64,000 nucleotides of DNA from Solirubrobacteraceae bacterium (GCA_030690545.1 JAUYGN010000124.1:1-64000), one strand, 5' to 3'. Positions 50,298 to 60,315 are shown, counted from the stretch's first letter. Notes: generated by a model not told the origin, from the letters alone. A program made the numbers and translations.

Positions 50298-51167
50298 ATG
50301 ATCGTCCGCTCATCGGCGATACGTCGTCTTCTCGTGTGCGCGTGGATCGCCGCGGCCGCCGCGACGATCACGTACGGGTTGCATCACTTCTCGCCGGCCG
50401 ATCCGCATCATCTGGAGGGCGTCGCGGCCGTCGTGATCGGCGTCGTGATCGTCGTCGTGTCGCCGGTCGCGATCATGGTCGCTCGCCGCCATCCGGAGCC
50501 CCCGATGGTGCTCGTACCCCGTGACGATGCGGTGGACGTCCGTCCCTACGGCGCGCTCGACGACGCCCGATTCGGCGCCGCGGTTCACGCGGCCGAGCTG
50601 GGACACGGGTTCTTCGTCGATCTCGGGCCAGGATTCCTGCGCGCCTACCAGCGGACGTTCGCCGACTCTCCGCATGCGGTCGCCCTCGTCGCGGAGATCG
50701 ACGACCACTCGGTCGGGATGCTCGTCGGAGTACTGCGACCAGCGCGCCACGCTCGCTGGGTGCTGCAGCATCGCGGCGTCCGCCTCGCCGCCGCCGGCCT
50801 CGCCTCGCTGGCGATCCGGCCGGTCATCGCCGCGCGATTCCTGCGGACCCGAGCGGTCCGCTACGTGCGCGGCTGGCGGCACCGCCGAGCGCAGCGCCAG
50901 TCCGCTGCCGAGGAGGCGCCGTACGCGATTCTCAGTCACGTGGCGGTCCTGTCCGGAGCGCGCCGCAGCGGCGCGGGGGCCGCGCTCGTGCGCGCCTTCG
51001 AGCGGATGACGGCTGCGGCAGGGATCGGAGAGGCTCGCCTCGTGACGCTGCCCGGCCAAGAGGGTGCCGGGCGCTTCTACCGGCGTCTCGGCTGGAGGGC
51101 CGTGGGCCGCACGACGACCGCGGATGACCGCATCGTCGAGTCCTTCCGACGCAGCTTGCCGTCATGA
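50298..51167 (+). CDS. Membrane-anchored GNAT-type acetyltransferase
   Basis: A 289-residue protein with two N-terminal helices ([18 protein letters not shown] and [22 protein letters not shown]) followed by a cytoplasmic GNAT fold from about residue 72. The acetyl-CoA site is [20 protein letters not shown] and motif B is [13 protein letters not shown]. An insertion rich in Arg and Ala (residues 150-205) is unusual. The ATG is directly preceded by AGGAGG, closer than normal, so initiation may use another route. Its stop overlaps the next ATG (ATGA). Substrate unknown. Confidence 0.72.
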   Translation: MIVRSSAIRRLLVCAWIAAAAATITYGLHHFSPADPHHLEGVAAVVIGVVIVVVSPVAIMVARRHPEPPMVLVPRDDAVDVRPYGALDDARFGAAVHAAELGHGFFVDLGPGFLRAYQRTFADSPHAVALVAEIDDHSVGMLVGVLRPARHARWVLQHRGVRLAAAGLASLAIRPVIAARFLRTRAVRYVRGWRHRRAQRQSAAEEAPYAILSHVAVLSGARRSGAGAALVRAFERMTAAAGIGEARLVTLPGQEGAGRFYRRLGWRAVGRTTTADDRIVESFRRSLPS

Positions 51168-52174
51168 GCCGGAGAGCGAGCCTGCTCGCAGCTGCGCTGA
51201 GCGTGCTGCTGTGGACCGGCTGCGATTCGGACAGCTCGCCGGCGCCGGAGTCCCAGCCGCCCAAGCCGCGGCCGACGGTTGCCCCATCGACGCAACCGCC
51301 CGACGACCGGCGACCTGCGCAGCCGACGCTCGCGGCCCGGGCACCGTGGAAGCCCTCCGACGCCGAGTCGTTCCCCAACGCCAAGACGCTCGCCGCCAGC
51401 TTCGCGCAGGCCGTCACGACCTTCCCGGCGGGAAGCACTCCGGCGTCGGTGGCGAGCTCGGCAGGCGCGGGCACGAAGCTCAATCGCGCCGAGCTCGCCG
51501 ATCGCATCTCGCCACTCGTGTCCGCGTCGGACGCCTCGGCCGGCGAGGTGATCTATCCGCAGATGGCGGGCCATGCCGAGCGCAGCGCGGGCGTCATGGT
51601 CCTCGTGCGCCAGGCCACCCTCGACGCGCGGGGGACGCGGCGGTCGGTCACGCGTGTCCTCGACGTTCGTCTCAGTCGCCGGCCACCCGGACCGTGGCGG
51701 CTCGAGCGTCTCGGCGGCATCGGCGGTTCAGCGACGTCGCCGCCGGCCGCGCTTCCCCGAGAAGCTCGTCGCGCGCTCGTCCACCCGGGCCTCTTCCTGC
51801 CCGACAGCGCCCGCTGGGACGTCTTTCGCGGCGAGGTGGACCCGGCGCTGCTCGACGCGCTCGCCGACGCCGCCGATCGCCGTCCGATCTCCGTGCTCGT
51901 GCTGAAGTCAGGCCACCCGCGGAACGTCTGGAGCACCGCGCGGCGCAGCGCCCATTCGGCTGGTCGCGCCGCCGACGTGTACGCCATCGCCGGCCAGCTC
52001 GTCGCGCACCAGCGTCGAGCGGGCAGCGCCGCCTATCGCGCCGCCCGCGAGCTCGTTCGTGCCGGCGCGGCGCAGGTGGGCAGCCCCTGGACGTTCGGGG
52101 TCGGCCGCCGCTCCTTCACCGACGTCATCCACGAGGACCACCTGCACATCCACCAGCGGGCGGGGACGCAGTAG
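51164..52174 (+). CDS. Lipoprotein with M15/Hedgehog-like metal-binding domain
   Basis: A 336-residue lipoprotein (lipobox LWTGC, Cys20), a Pro-rich linker, then a domain of unknown type and a C-terminal part that resembles D,D-carboxypeptidase/Hedgehog folds: [12 protein letters not shown] supplies His and Asp ligands, and HEDHLHIHQ supplies the second His-containing motif. It could cut or bind peptidoglycan outside the membrane. ATG 51164 overlaps the GNAT stop, so the anchored acetyltransferase and this lipoprotein are made together, suggesting joint envelope work. Confidence 0.7.
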   Translation: MSRRASLLAAALSVLLWTGCDSDSSPAPESQPPKPRPTVAPSTQPPDDRRPAQPTLAARAPWKPSDAESFPNAKTLAASFAQAVTTFPAGSTPASVASSAGAGTKLNRAELADRISPLVSASDASAGEVIYPQMAGHAERSAGVMVLVRQATLDARGTRRSVTRVLDVRLSRRPPGPWRLERLGGIGGSATSPPAALPREARRALVHPGLFLPDSARWDVFRGEVDPALLDALADAADRRPISVLVLKSGHPRNVWSTARRSAHSAGRAADVYAIAGQLVAHQRRAGSAAYRAARELVRAGAAQVGSPWTFGVGRRSFTDVIHEDHLHIHQRAGTQ

Positions 52175-52251
52175 GGCGGCCACGGCACGGCCATGGGGAG
52201 GCCGGCACCGGTCGTCGCGACCGACGTCCCCAGCGCGTACGCTGCTCGATC

Positions 52252-53463
52252 GTGAGCTTCGCCCCGGGACCGCCGCTGACGAGCTCCGCCGTGCGTCTCG
52301 TGCTGCTCGGCAGCGGCGAGCTCGGTCGCGAGGTGGCGATCGAGGCGCTGCGGCTGGGCTGCGAGGTGCTCGCCGTCGACCGCTACGCCGACGCGTCCGC
52401 GATGCAGGTCGCTCAGCGCCACGCGGTGATCGACATGACCGACCCGGCCGCGCTGCGGGCGCTGCTGGGGGCCGAGCGGACGCGTCCGTGCGCGCGGCTG
52501 CTCGTCGTGCCCGAGCTCGAGGCGATCGCGACGCCGGTGCTGCTGGAGCTCGAGGAGGAAGGGCTGCACGTCGTCCCGACGGCGCGCGCCGCGCGACTGA
52601 CGATGGACCGCGAGGGGATCCGGCGGCTCGTCGCCGAGGAGCTCGGCCTGAAGACGTCGGCGTTCCGCTTCTGCGACAGCGAGCAGGAGGTCCGTGACGC
52701 GGTCGCGGCGCTCGGCGCGCCGTGCGTGATCAAGCCGGTGATGTCCTCCTCGGGCAAGGGCCAGTCCGTGCTTCGCAGCGCCGACGACGTCGCCGACGCG
52801 TGGACGTACGCCCAGGAGTCCGGACGGGTGGGGGCCGGCCGCGTGATCGTCGAGGCGTTCGTCGACTTCGACTACGAGATCACGCTGCTGACGATCCGGC
52901 ACGTCGGCGGCACGTCGTTCTGCGCGCCGATCGGCCACGTCCAGGAGGACGGCGACTACCGCGAGAGCTGGCAGCCGCACGCGATGTCGGCGGCGGCTCT
53001 CCACGCGGCCCGCGAGCTCGCCCAGCAGGTGACCGACGCGCTCGGCGGCACCGGAATCTTCGGCGTCGAGCTGTTCGTGCGCGGCGACGAGGTCCTCTTC
53101 AGCGAGGTCTCCCCGCGTCCGCACGACACCGGCATGACGACGATGGCGACCCAGGCGCTCAACGAGTTCGCGCTGCACGTCCGCGCGATCCTCGGCCTGC
53201 CGGTGCCCGCCGGCGAGGTCCCGCTCCTGTCGCCGGGCGCCTCGGCCGTGTGCCTGGCAGCAGCGCAGGGCGATGCGCCGGTGATCGCCGGCGTGGCCGA
53301 GGCGATGGCGGTCGATCCGAGCGTCGACGTGCGCGTCTTCGCCAAGCCCGACGCGCGGCCCAACCGTCGCATGGCCGTCGCGCTCGCCCGTGGTGAGGAC
53401 GCGTCGACCGCGCGAGCGATCGCGCGCGCCGCGGCGTCCTGTCTGCGCGTCGACTCGGCCTGA
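52252..53463 (+). CDS. purT: Phosphoribosylglycinamide formyltransferase 2 (ATP-grasp)
   Basis: A 403-residue ATP-grasp enzyme that formylates GAR with free formate and ATP in purine synthesis. The N-terminal pre-ATP-grasp fold has [21 protein letters not shown]; central segments are [33 protein letters not shown] and the C-terminal [28 protein letters not shown] (quoted in parts). Starts at GTG 52252; the long frame upstream belongs to the M15-like lipoprotein in another frame. Convergent with the gene at 53561. Confidence 0.95.
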   Translation: MSFAPGPPLTSSAVRLVLLGSGELGREVAIEALRLGCEVLAVDRYADASAMQVAQRHAVIDMTDPAALRALLGAERTRPCARLLVVPELEAIATPVLLELEEEGLHVVPTARAARLTMDREGIRRLVAEELGLKTSAFRFCDSEQEVRDAVAALGAPCVIKPVMSSSGKGQSVLRSADDVADAWTYAQESGRVGAGRVIVEAFVDFDYEITLLTIRHVGGTSFCAPIGHVQEDGDYRESWQPHAMSAAALHAARELAQQVTDALGGTGIFGVELFVRGDEVLFSEVSPRPHDTGMTTMATQALNEFALHVRAILGLPVPAGEVPLLSPGASAVCLAAAQGDAPVIAGVAEAMAVDPSVDVRVFAKPDARPNRRMAVALARGEDASTARAIARAAASCLRVDSA

Positions 53464-53488
53464 GTGCGCGCTGCAGCCGCGACGGTGT

Positions 53489-53527
53489 GGTCTGGCTTCG
53501 GCCGGCGGGTGCCCTCCCAACCAGACC
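53489..53527. terminator. Candidate bidirectional terminator hairpin
   Basis: GGTCTGG (53489-53495) and CCAGACC (53521-53527) form a 7-bp stem with a 25-base loop between the convergent purT and the gene at 53561. No T-run follows, and the loop is long, so this is a weak call. Confidence 0.3.
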
Positions 53528-53560
53528 CCATCGATCTCGCGAGGTGGGCCGGCTGGCCGG

Positions 53561-54625
53561 TCAGGGCTCGCGCTGGAACGCCTGCTGGTATGCCTCGCCG
53601 TAGCGTGCGCCCGTGCGCCAGTCGGAGGAGGCGCGCACCTGCCACGCGCGGCTCGCGTCGGCCCAGCGACCGGGCGGGACGCCCAGGCGCGTGGCGTAGG
53701 CGTCATGGTCGGCTTCGGGGACGGCGTCGCGCGCGAGACCGGCGCTGACCTCGACCCACGTGTCGAAGTCGATCTCCGCGCCCTCGGGCGCTTCGGTCGA
53801 GAGGCCGCCCGCCGCGATCGCTCCCGCGAGCATCCCCTGCAGTGCATCGCCGAGCTTCTCGCTCGCGGTCGGCGGGGGTGGCGCATCGAGGTCGCGGGTC
53901 GGGGCGGGCGGCGCTGCGGCGACGGTCGTCCCGTCGTTGGCGGCGGCGACCCAGTCGATGGTGATGCTCTCACCGTCCTTGTCGACGCCGACCGGCAGCA
54001 CGGTGCCGACGCGCAGCAGGAACGCCGCGTAGTCGGGCGGGATGATGCGCCGCAGGAGCGCCTGCCGGGTCGATCCGTCGTCGTCGAACGTCAGCTGCAC
54101 GTCGACGTCGACGTTCTCCAGCGCGCCGAACATGCTGTCCAGGGCGACGACCCGCAGGACGGTCGCCTGGGCCGCGCGGCCGCGAGCGATCCGCCGCCGC
54201 TCGCCGTTGCGCTCGAGATCCTCGACGCCTGCCGGCGGCGGCTTGCGCAGCGGCTTCCAGGACCCGGCGCTCTCGGCGAGCCCGTCGTGCTCGACCTCCA
54301 GCTCGTCGAGCGTCGCCGCCCAGTCGATGATCACCTTGCGCCTGCGCTGGCGGACGACGACCTGCGATCCGACGTGGACGATCTCTCGCTGCGGGGCGAG
54401 GCGCTGCCGGCAGCCGAGCCGAATGGACTCGCCCTGCGGCTGCTCGACGTCGAGGGCGTAGGCGTAGTGCCGGCTGTTGGTGCCTTCACCACTGCTGCTG
54501 CGCGTGACCTTGATGCCCACGATCACGCCCGTCGCCCGCCGGCCGCTGCGTAGGACGCGGCGGCCGCGGCGACCGATCCCGAAGCTCGGACCGGTCCCGT
54601 CGATGATCGCGTCGAGGACGCTCAC
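53561..54625 (-). CDS. Unknown protein with two beta-barrel-like repeats
   Basis: A 354-residue cytoplasmic protein. GTG 54625 is taken as start because upstream codons enter the divergent hydrolase region. Two similar beta-rich parts are visible: ATGVIVGIKVTRSSSGEGTN and ATVLRVVALDSMFGALENVD, each followed by a strand with VGSQVVVRQRRRKVIIDW or VGTVLPVGVDKDGESITIDW. This repeat suggests a duplicated small beta-barrel. After an Ala/Pro linker comes a helical C-terminal domain (DFDTWVEVSAGLARDAVPEADH). No family recognised. A role in binding small molecules or nucleic acid is possible. Confidence 0.6.
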   Translation of the reverse strand: MSVLDAIIDGTGPSFGIGRRGRRVLRSGRRATGVIVGIKVTRSSSGEGTNSRHYAYALDVEQPQGESIRLGCRQRLAPQREIVHVGSQVVVRQRRRKVIIDWAATLDELEVEHDGLAESAGSWKPLRKPPPAGVEDLERNGERRRIARGRAAQATVLRVVALDSMFGALENVDVDVQLTFDDDGSTRQALLRRIIPPDYAAFLLRVGTVLPVGVDKDGESITIDWVAAANDGTTVAAAPPAPTRDLDAPPPPTASEKLGDALQGMLAGAIAAGGLSTEAPEGAEIDFDTWVEVSAGLARDAVPEADHDAYATRLGVPPGRWADASRAWQVRASSDWRTGARYGEAYQQAFQREP

Positions 54626-54685
54626 GTCGACCGACCCTACAGCGGACCCAGCAGGTCCGCACGGTCGGCTTGCAAGGCTGTAGAG

Positions 54686-55882
54686 ATGCAGATCATCGGA
54701 GAGCGCCGCCGGGCCGACATGCTGCGCGGACGGCCGGGCGTCGGCTCCGTGCGGGTGCCGCTCGACCATGCCGCGCCCGACGGGCCCGGCTTCGAGCTGG
54801 CCTACGCCGAGGCGGGCGCCGACCAGGCCGGCCCGACGCTCGTGCTGCTGCCGGGCGGGCCCGGCCTGGCGAGCGTCCTGCCGTACCGCAAGGTCCGCAA
54901 GCAGCTCGCCGCCCACGGCTTGCACGTCGTCACGCCGGAGCATCGCGGCGTCGGCCTGTCGCGACACACACCCGACGGCGCGCTGCTGCCCGGCGACGCG
55001 GTCACGCTCGAGCAGGCGGCGTCCGACGCGCTCGCCGTCCGCGACGCGGTCGGCGGCGAGCGGGCGATCCTGGCGGGCACCTCATACGGCGGCTATCTTG
55101 CGCTGGAGGTGGCACGACAAGCGCACGGCCGCTTCGACGCGCTCGTTCTGGACAGCACCGCAGCCACCGTCCACCGCCCCGAGCGTGATCATCAGCGCGC
55201 CTGCTTCTGGGACGGCACCGAGCCCGGCTTCGCAGGCACGGCCGAGCGCGTCCGAGCGCTCGCCGAGGCGGGAACCGTCACCGACGACGAGCTGGCGATG
55301 GCCGTGCCGATCGTCTACGAGCTCGTCGGACCGGAGGCGCTCGACAGGCTGCTCGCCCGCGCCGAGCGCGGCCACGTCACGACGATCAAGCGCCTCTGCG
55401 GCCTCGGTGCCCGAGAGGTCGAAGGCGGTCGCAAGCCGCTCATCTTCGACGGCGACCTGACGATGCCGATCGCCTTCGGCCGGATGATGCCCGAGCGGCC
55501 CGACGGCAGGCCCTTCGATCGAAGCGTTGCCATGGCCAAGGTCCGTGACGCCCGCCCGGACATCGCGGATGACCCGTTCGACGCGACCCCATGGCTCGCC
55601 GAGCTGACGGCGCCCGCGCTCGTCCTGCACGGCGCGCGCGACATGCGGATGGCGCCCGGGGCCGTCGAGGAGCTCGTCGACGGCCTGCCCAACGCCCGGC
55701 GCATCACCTTCCCCCACGCCGGTCACGACCTCCTCCGGCTGCGCGCCGCGGCCTGCGCCCCGATCCTCGCGGGGCTCGCTCGCGATGGGCTCGACGGCGC
55801 CGAGCGAGCCGTTTCGGCGATCGTGCGCCGGCGCCCGCGCTGGGAGCCCGCGGCCGCGCGCCTGGCCGCTGTCCTGCCGTAG
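54686..55882 (+). CDS. Alpha/beta hydrolase, proline iminopeptidase-like (S33)
   Basis: A 398-residue hydrolase. The oxyanion motif LLPGGPGLASV, nucleophile elbow AGTSYGGYLAL around residue 133, Asp in LVLHGARDMRMAP and His in FPHAGHDLLRL are intact. Segment EHRGVGLSR is typical of S33 peptidases/hydrolases. It could release N-terminal proline or hydrolyse an ester. Starts at ATG 54686, 60 bases from the divergent unknown gene. Confidence 0.85.
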   Translation: MQIIGERRRADMLRGRPGVGSVRVPLDHAAPDGPGFELAYAEAGADQAGPTLVLLPGGPGLASVLPYRKVRKQLAAHGLHVVTPEHRGVGLSRHTPDGALLPGDAVTLEQAASDALAVRDAVGGERAILAGTSYGGYLALEVARQAHGRFDALVLDSTAATVHRPERDHQRACFWDGTEPGFAGTAERVRALAEAGTVTDDELAMAVPIVYELVGPEALDRLLARAERGHVTTIKRLCGLGAREVEGGRKPLIFDGDLTMPIAFGRMMPERPDGRPFDRSVAMAKVRDARPDIADDPFDATPWLAELTAPALVLHGARDMRMAPGAVEELVDGLPNARRITFPHAGHDLLRLRAAACAPILAGLARDGLDGAERAVSAIVRRRPRWEPAAARLAAVLP

Positions 55883-56040
55883 GGCGCGACGCGACCGCAG
55901 CGAGGGCCGCGTCCGCGGCTGTGACGACCGGTTGCCGAGGCCGCGCGGCGAGAGCAGGACGAAGCCGCTCTGGACGCGGCCGGCCGGCGCGAGCACCGTG
56001 GCGCCCGGTACGTCCGCGCGAGCCGGGTATACCTCCCGCG

Positions 56041-56949
56041 ATGCACGCACTCGTCGCCGGCGCGACCGGCTTCATCGGCGCGACGCTCGTCCGCCGCCTG
56101 CTCGACGACGGTGCGCGGGTGCGCGCGCTCGTCCGCGACCGCGGGCGCACCCGCGGGCTGCCGGTCGACGATCCAGGCCTGGCGTTGCACGAAGGCGACG
56201 TGCTCAGGCCGCAGTCGCTGCAGGGCGCCGGCGACGGGATCGACGTCGCCTACTACCTCGTGCACTCGATGGGGCGCGGCGAGGGCGGCGACTTCGAGGA
56301 GCGCGAGGCGCGCTCGGCGGCGGCGTTCGCGCGGACCTGCGCCGCGGCCGGAGTCGGGCGTGTCGTCTACCTCGGCGGTCTCGGCGACACGCCGGGGTCC
56401 AAGCATCTGCGCAGCCGCGGCGCGACCGCCCGCACGCTCGCCGAGCACGGTCCGCCGCTGACCTACTTCCGCGCCGGCATGGTCGTCGGACCGGGCAGCG
56501 AGTCCTACCGCACGCTGCGTCACCTCGTGGCGCGCCTGCCGGTGATGATCGCCCCGCGCTGGCTGTCGACCGCGACCCAGCCGATCGACGTCGACGACGT
56601 CGTCGCCTACCTGGCCGCGGCTCTCGAGGTCGAGCGATCGACCGGGCGCGAGGTCCAGATCGGCTCGCCCGACGTCCTGTCCTACGGCGAGATGCTCGAT
56701 CGGATGGCGATCGCGCTCGGCCGCCGACGCAGGCCGAAGATCCCCGTGCCGCTGCTGACGCCGCGCCTGTCGTCGCTCTGGATCGGGCTCGTCACGCCGG
56801 TCGACGCGCGCGTCGCTCGGCCGCTGATCGAGGGCCTCTCGACCGAGACGATCGTCACCGATCCGAGCGGTGCGTCGCTGTTCGACATCACCCCGATCGG
56901 CTTCGACGAGTCGCTGCGCAAGGCCGTCCGCGCGGAGCGTGACGCGTAG
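56041..56949 (+). CDS. NAD(P)-binding protein of the NmrA/atypical SDR type
   Basis: A 302-residue Rossmann protein with GATGFIGATLVRRLLDDGA at the N-terminus, VVYLGGLGD after strand 5 and TYFRAGMVVGPGSESY. It resembles atypical SDRs (epimerase-like or NmrA-like) that bind NAD(P) without a clear Tyr-Lys pair. GGGTAT at 56024-56029, eleven bases before ATG 56041, resembles the -10 box of SigB/F-type promoters, and no ribosome-binding site is present. So the transcript might be near-leaderless and stress-controlled; both points are inference. Confidence 0.8.
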   Translation: MHALVAGATGFIGATLVRRLLDDGARVRALVRDRGRTRGLPVDDPGLALHEGDVLRPQSLQGAGDGIDVAYYLVHSMGRGEGGDFEEREARSAAAFARTCAAAGVGRVVYLGGLGDTPGSKHLRSRGATARTLAEHGPPLTYFRAGMVVGPGSESYRTLRHLVARLPVMIAPRWLSTATQPIDVDDVVAYLAAALEVERSTGREVQIGSPDVLSYGEMLDRMAIALGRRRRPKIPVPLLTPRLSSLWIGLVTPVDARVARPLIEGLSTETIVTDPSGASLFDITPIGFDESLRKAVRAERDA

Positions 56950-57010
56950 GCGCCCGGTCCGGCGGGCGTGCCGGCGTAGGAGTCGCGCGCGTCGGGCATC
57001 ATGGACCGTG

Positions 57011-57562
57011 ATGCGTCGCCGTCTCGCCTTGATGATCACGTCCGCCCTCCTGGCGACCGGCCTTGCCGTGCTGGCGCCGAGTGCCGGCGGCGCCACCGAC
57101 GCGAGCAGCTCGGTGCGCGCGACGGCCCTCGAATGGGCGCTCTCCCAGGTCGGCACGCGCGAGCGCGGCACGACGAACTGCTCGGCGAAGATCGACCGCT
57201 GGCAGCGTGACATGGGCCTCAAGGTGCCGCCCTGCCGCGTGTGGTGCGGTGCGTACGTGCACCAGGCCTACCTGCGCGCGGGCGTGCGGCTGTCCGCGCG
57301 GATGATCGACCCGCACCGCTCCTATCACGACGCCGTCGCCGGCAAGCGCAACCTGCGCAAGATCGCCGTGTCGGCGATCCGGCCGGGCGACCTCGTCTTC
57401 TACAAGTTCCGCGACGGCATGCGCGCCTCGCACGTGGCGCTCGCGCGCTCGCGGCCCACGGGCGGCATGCTCGACACCGTCGAGGGCAACACGAGCCATG
57501 CCGTGCGGCTGGAGACGCGCGGCACGAAGTACATCGTGCTCGCGGCGCGCGTCACGCGGTAG
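57011..57562 (+). CDS. Secreted CHAP-like amidase/peptidase
   Basis: A 183-residue secreted protein with signal peptide MRRRLALMITSALLATG and Ala-rich cleavage site. The mature part matches a CHAP/NlpC-like cysteine hydrolase: Cys in CRVWCGAYVHQAYL, IRPGDLVFYKF, then His in ASHVALARS and Asn in VEGNTSHAV, which fit the Cys-His-Asn triad. It probably cuts peptidoglycan cross-links outside the cell. ATG 57011 is used; GTG 57008 is directly adjacent. Confidence 0.8.
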   Translation: MRRRLALMITSALLATGLAVLAPSAGGATDASSSVRATALEWALSQVGTRERGTTNCSAKIDRWQRDMGLKVPPCRVWCGAYVHQAYLRAGVRLSARMIDPHRSYHDAVAGKRNLRKIAVSAIRPGDLVFYKFRDGMRASHVALARSRPTGGMLDTVEGNTSHAVRLETRGTKYIVLAARVTR

Positions 57563-57607
57563 ACGACGGCGAGGCGCCGGTGCGGGGGCAGGCTGGCGCT
57601 GTGGCGA

Positions 57608-57856
57608 TCAGTCGCCGTCGATCCCCGCCGCGAGCGACAGGCGCAGGCGCACGCCGTAGTACGGCTCGCCGGCGCGCACGTAGTGCGCCGTCAGCGGTGA
57701 CAGGACGAAGGCGTCGGCGCCGACGATCAGCGTGCGGCCGCCGTCGCGCACCTCGTCGACGACGGCTGGCATCGTCGTGCCGAGGTGGACGACCCCGACC
57801 TCCATGCCGGCATGGGGAACCGTGCGGCTGGCGTGCGATGGCGAGTGGCTGTGCAT
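57608..57856 (-). CDS. Small unknown protein
   Basis: An 82-residue frame from ATG 57856. After a His-rich start (MHSHSPSHASRT) it has a beta-like pattern (GVVHLGTTMPAVVDEVRDGG, TLIVGADAFVLSPLTAHYVR, YGVRLRLSLA). This could be a small PilZ- or OB-like fold, but no motif is conclusive. A longer frame upstream looks non-coding. It is divergent from the PAS protein. Confidence 0.45.
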   Translation of the reverse strand: MHSHSPSHASRTVPHAGMEVGVVHLGTTMPAVVDEVRDGGRTLIVGADAFVLSPLTAHYVRAGEPYYGVRLRLSLAAGIDGD

Positions 57857-58050
57857 GAGCGGGGCTTTGCCGGACCGGTTCCGCGAGCGCATCACGATAA
57901 CGCTCGACCTGAGTCGAAGGCCATGCGGGCGTCCGGTCCCCTCGTGCTTGCCGGCGGGCGCGGTGATGGCGTCGCAGCTCGCCGATCGACGCCGCGCGAG
58001 CGCTGGACGTCTCAAGGCGTTCGGACGTCGGGGCTCAACATCTGGCAGCG

Positions 58051-60228
58051 GTGGCCGATAGGGAGGGCATGACGATCGAGGGCGAATGGATGGCGGCGCC
58101 CGTGGCCACCGACCCCGAGCTCGAGCAGGCGCTGCTCGGGCTCGCCGACGGCAGCTACGTGCTCGGGACGCCCGACGGAGTCGTCGCCGAGTGCGGTCCC
58201 GGCGTCGTCGAGCTGCTCGGTGCGTCCGCTGACGAGCTCGTCGGCCGGCCGACCGCCGAGGTGCTCGTCGCGACCGCCGACGGCGCCGACCGCCGCGCGT
58301 TCGATGACCTGATGCGCGCCGAGTCCGTCGACGTCACCGCACCGCGAATGTTCGGCGCCCAGTCCGCCGACGGCACCGCTCGCGCGCTGCGTTTCGTCGT
58401 CATCGCGGTCCCGCTGGCGCTCGGCTGGGAGTTCACGACGCTGCTCGGCGAGCTCGGCTCGCGTGACGCGCTCACCTGGAACGGCGAGGCGCTGCGCGCG
58501 CGCCACGCGCACGCGCTGGAGGCGATCGAGGGCGTCGTGCGCGACGGCACGCAGCCCGAGCCGGGTGCTCGTCTGGCCGGCATCCTCATCATCGTGCGCG
58601 ACGTCGACGCGCCCGCGCTGACGCGCGAGGACGTCGACACGCGCATCGCCGAGCGGCGCGAGGCTGCGCGCCTGGCAGCCGACGAAGCCGCCCGCCGGGC
58701 CGACGAGGCCGCCGGGCCATACGGCGACGCCGCCGAACCCGAGCTGAGCCTCGACGATCTCGTCGAGCGAGCGCACGTCCTGCGCGAGCGCGTCGAGCAG
58801 GCCGAGCATGAGGCCGCGACCGCGAAGGACGAGCTCGCGCGGGCGCTCGTCGCGCTCGCCGAGAGCGAGGCCGAGCGCGATGCGGCGACCGCGCGCGCCG
58901 CCGACCTGCAAGGCGACGACGAGCGCGTCGCACAGCTGACCAGCGAGCGCGACGAGGCTCGTACGCGTCTGGAGACCTCCCACCACGAGCTCCATCTCGC
59001 CCGCGCCGAGGCGGACGGCGCGCGTGCCCGCGCGGAGGCCGCGGTCGACGAGCTGCAGCGCGCACGTGCCGACGCGCAGGCCGCGCAGGCCGAGGCGAGC
59101 GCGGCGCGCTCGGAAGCGGACGCCGCGCGTTCGGATGCCGAAGAGGCCCGCTCGGAGGTCGAGGCCGCGCGTTCGGATGCGGCAGCGGCGCGGTCGGACG
59201 TCGAAGCCGCGCGCTCGGATGCCGAAGCGGCGCGTTCGCAGGCGGAGGTCGCCCATTCGGAGGCCGAGGTCGCCCGCTCGGATGCCGAAGCCGCACGCGC
59301 CGCGGCGCAGACCGCCGAGTCGGCCGTCGACGCTGCCCGCGAGGACACGGCGTCCGCGCGCGCCGATGCCGAGCGCGTTCGCGCCGAGCTGCAGGCGACC
59401 CGCGATGCGGTTCATCAGGAGCGCGTCGTGCACAGCGAGACCGCCGAAGCGGAGCTCGCCGGTCTGCGCGCCGAAGCCGAGGCCGCGCACATCGACGCCG
59501 GTGCCCTGCGCGCCGAGCTGGGTGCCGCCGCGGCCGAGCTGGAGCAGACGCGCGCCGAGCTGGGTGCCGCCGCGGCCGAGCTGGAGCAGACGCGGACCGA
59601 GCTCGAGACCTCGCTCGCCGCCGCCGAGCAGGCGCGCGCCGAAGGCGAGCAGGCTCGTCTTCGCGCCCAGCAGCTGCAGAGCGAGGCAGACCACGCCCGT
59701 GCGGCCGCCGAGGCGATCCGCGCGGAGTTCGCGTTCGACTCTCCTCCCGGCGGCGGATCGCCGGGCTCGTCCCCGGCGCAGCAGCGCACGCCGTGGTCGG
59801 CGCCGGCGCGCGCTGCCGGCAACGCTCCGTCGCCGCCTGCGCAGCAGTCGGGCCCGTCCGCCGAGCCCAAGCCCGAGATCCCCGCCGTCGCTCCCGGCCA
59901 GGCCGCCGCGCTGATCGGCCTCGACGGCTCGTTCAAGCGCCTCGACGACGCCTTCTGCTCACTGCTCGGCTGTCGCGAGGAAGACCTGCGCGCCGCGCGC
60001 TGGCCGTCGATCATCGATCGCGAGAACCTCGACGCCCATCGCGAGATCGCGCGCCGGCTACAGGCCGGCGAGATCCCGAGCGCTGAGATCGAGACGGTCT
60101 ACATGCACGCCCAGGGACTGCTCGTGCCGATCGAGGGGACGATCACGATGCACCGTGCCGACCCCGGTGGCCCGCCGACCCACTTCCTCTTCCGCGCCGA
60201 CGTCAGCCGCACCGCCGGCATCGCCTGA
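58051..60228 (+). CDS. PAS - long coiled coil - PAS protein
   Basis: A 725-residue cytoplasmic protein. Residues about 25-190 form a PAS domain (EQALLGLADGSYVLGTPDGV to ILIIVRDVDAP). Residues about 195-570 are one long coiled coil with a strict heptad repeat (ARSDAEA and variants), encoded by 21-bp DNA repeats. A Pro/Ser/Gly linker leads to a second PAS domain at about 610-725 (ALIGLDGSFKRLDDAFCSLL; IIDRENLDAHREIA). There is no kinase, cyclase or methyl-acceptor domain, so it may signal through its length or partners. GTG 58051 and ATG 58069 are both possible starts. Confidence 0.75.
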   Translation: MADREGMTIEGEWMAAPVATDPELEQALLGLADGSYVLGTPDGVVAECGPGVVELLGASADELVGRPTAEVLVATADGADRRAFDDLMRAESVDVTAPRMFGAQSADGTARALRFVVIAVPLALGWEFTTLLGELGSRDALTWNGEALRARHAHALEAIEGVVRDGTQPEPGARLAGILIIVRDVDAPALTREDVDTRIAERREAARLAADEAARRADEAAGPYGDAAEPELSLDDLVERAHVLRERVEQAEHEAATAKDELARALVALAESEAERDAATARAADLQGDDERVAQLTSERDEARTRLETSHHELHLARAEADGARARAEAAVDELQRARADAQAAQAEASAARSEADAARSDAEEARSEVEAARSDAAAARSDVEAARSDAEAARSQAEVAHSEAEVARSDAEAARAAAQTAESAVDAAREDTASARADAERVRAELQATRDAVHQERVVHSETAEAELAGLRAEAEAAHIDAGALRAELGAAAAELEQTRAELGAAAAELEQTRTELETSLAAAEQARAEGEQARLRAQQLQSEADHARAAAEAIRAEFAFDSPPGGGSPGSSPAQQRTPWSAPARAAGNAPSPPAQQSGPSAEPKPEIPAVAPGQAAALIGLDGSFKRLDDAFCSLLGCREEDLRAARWPSIIDRENLDAHREIARRLQAGEIPSAEIETVYMHAQGLLVPIEGTITMHRADPGGPPTHFLFRADVSRTAGIA
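59512..59595 (+). repeat. 42-bp tandem repeat in the coiled coil
   Basis: Two contiguous, practically identical 42-base units at 59512-59553 and 59554-59595 encode AELGAAAAELEQTR twice. It equals two heptads per unit, so gain or loss keeps the coiled-coil register. Confidence 0.85.
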
Positions 60229-60267
60229 TCCGGCGATCCGGTGGGCATGGACTGGGCCCGCGATCGG

Positions 60268-60315
60268 AGGTGTGTCGCGTTTCTGTCGGCGGGCAGCACA
60301 TTTCGCGACACGCCT
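60268..60315. terminator. Candidate bidirectional terminator
   Basis: AGGTGTGTCGCG (60268-60279) pairs with CGCGACACGCCT (60304-60315) over 12 positions with one G-T pair, around a 24-base loop, between the convergent PAS gene and msrA. A TTTCTG follows one arm. It is a plausible hairpin terminator for both genes. Confidence 0.45.

Noticed and set aside
59080-59320. Regular 21-bp units considered as a CRISPR array
   Set aside because: The units are contiguous, keep one reading frame and encode a heptad coiled coil; there are no spacers.
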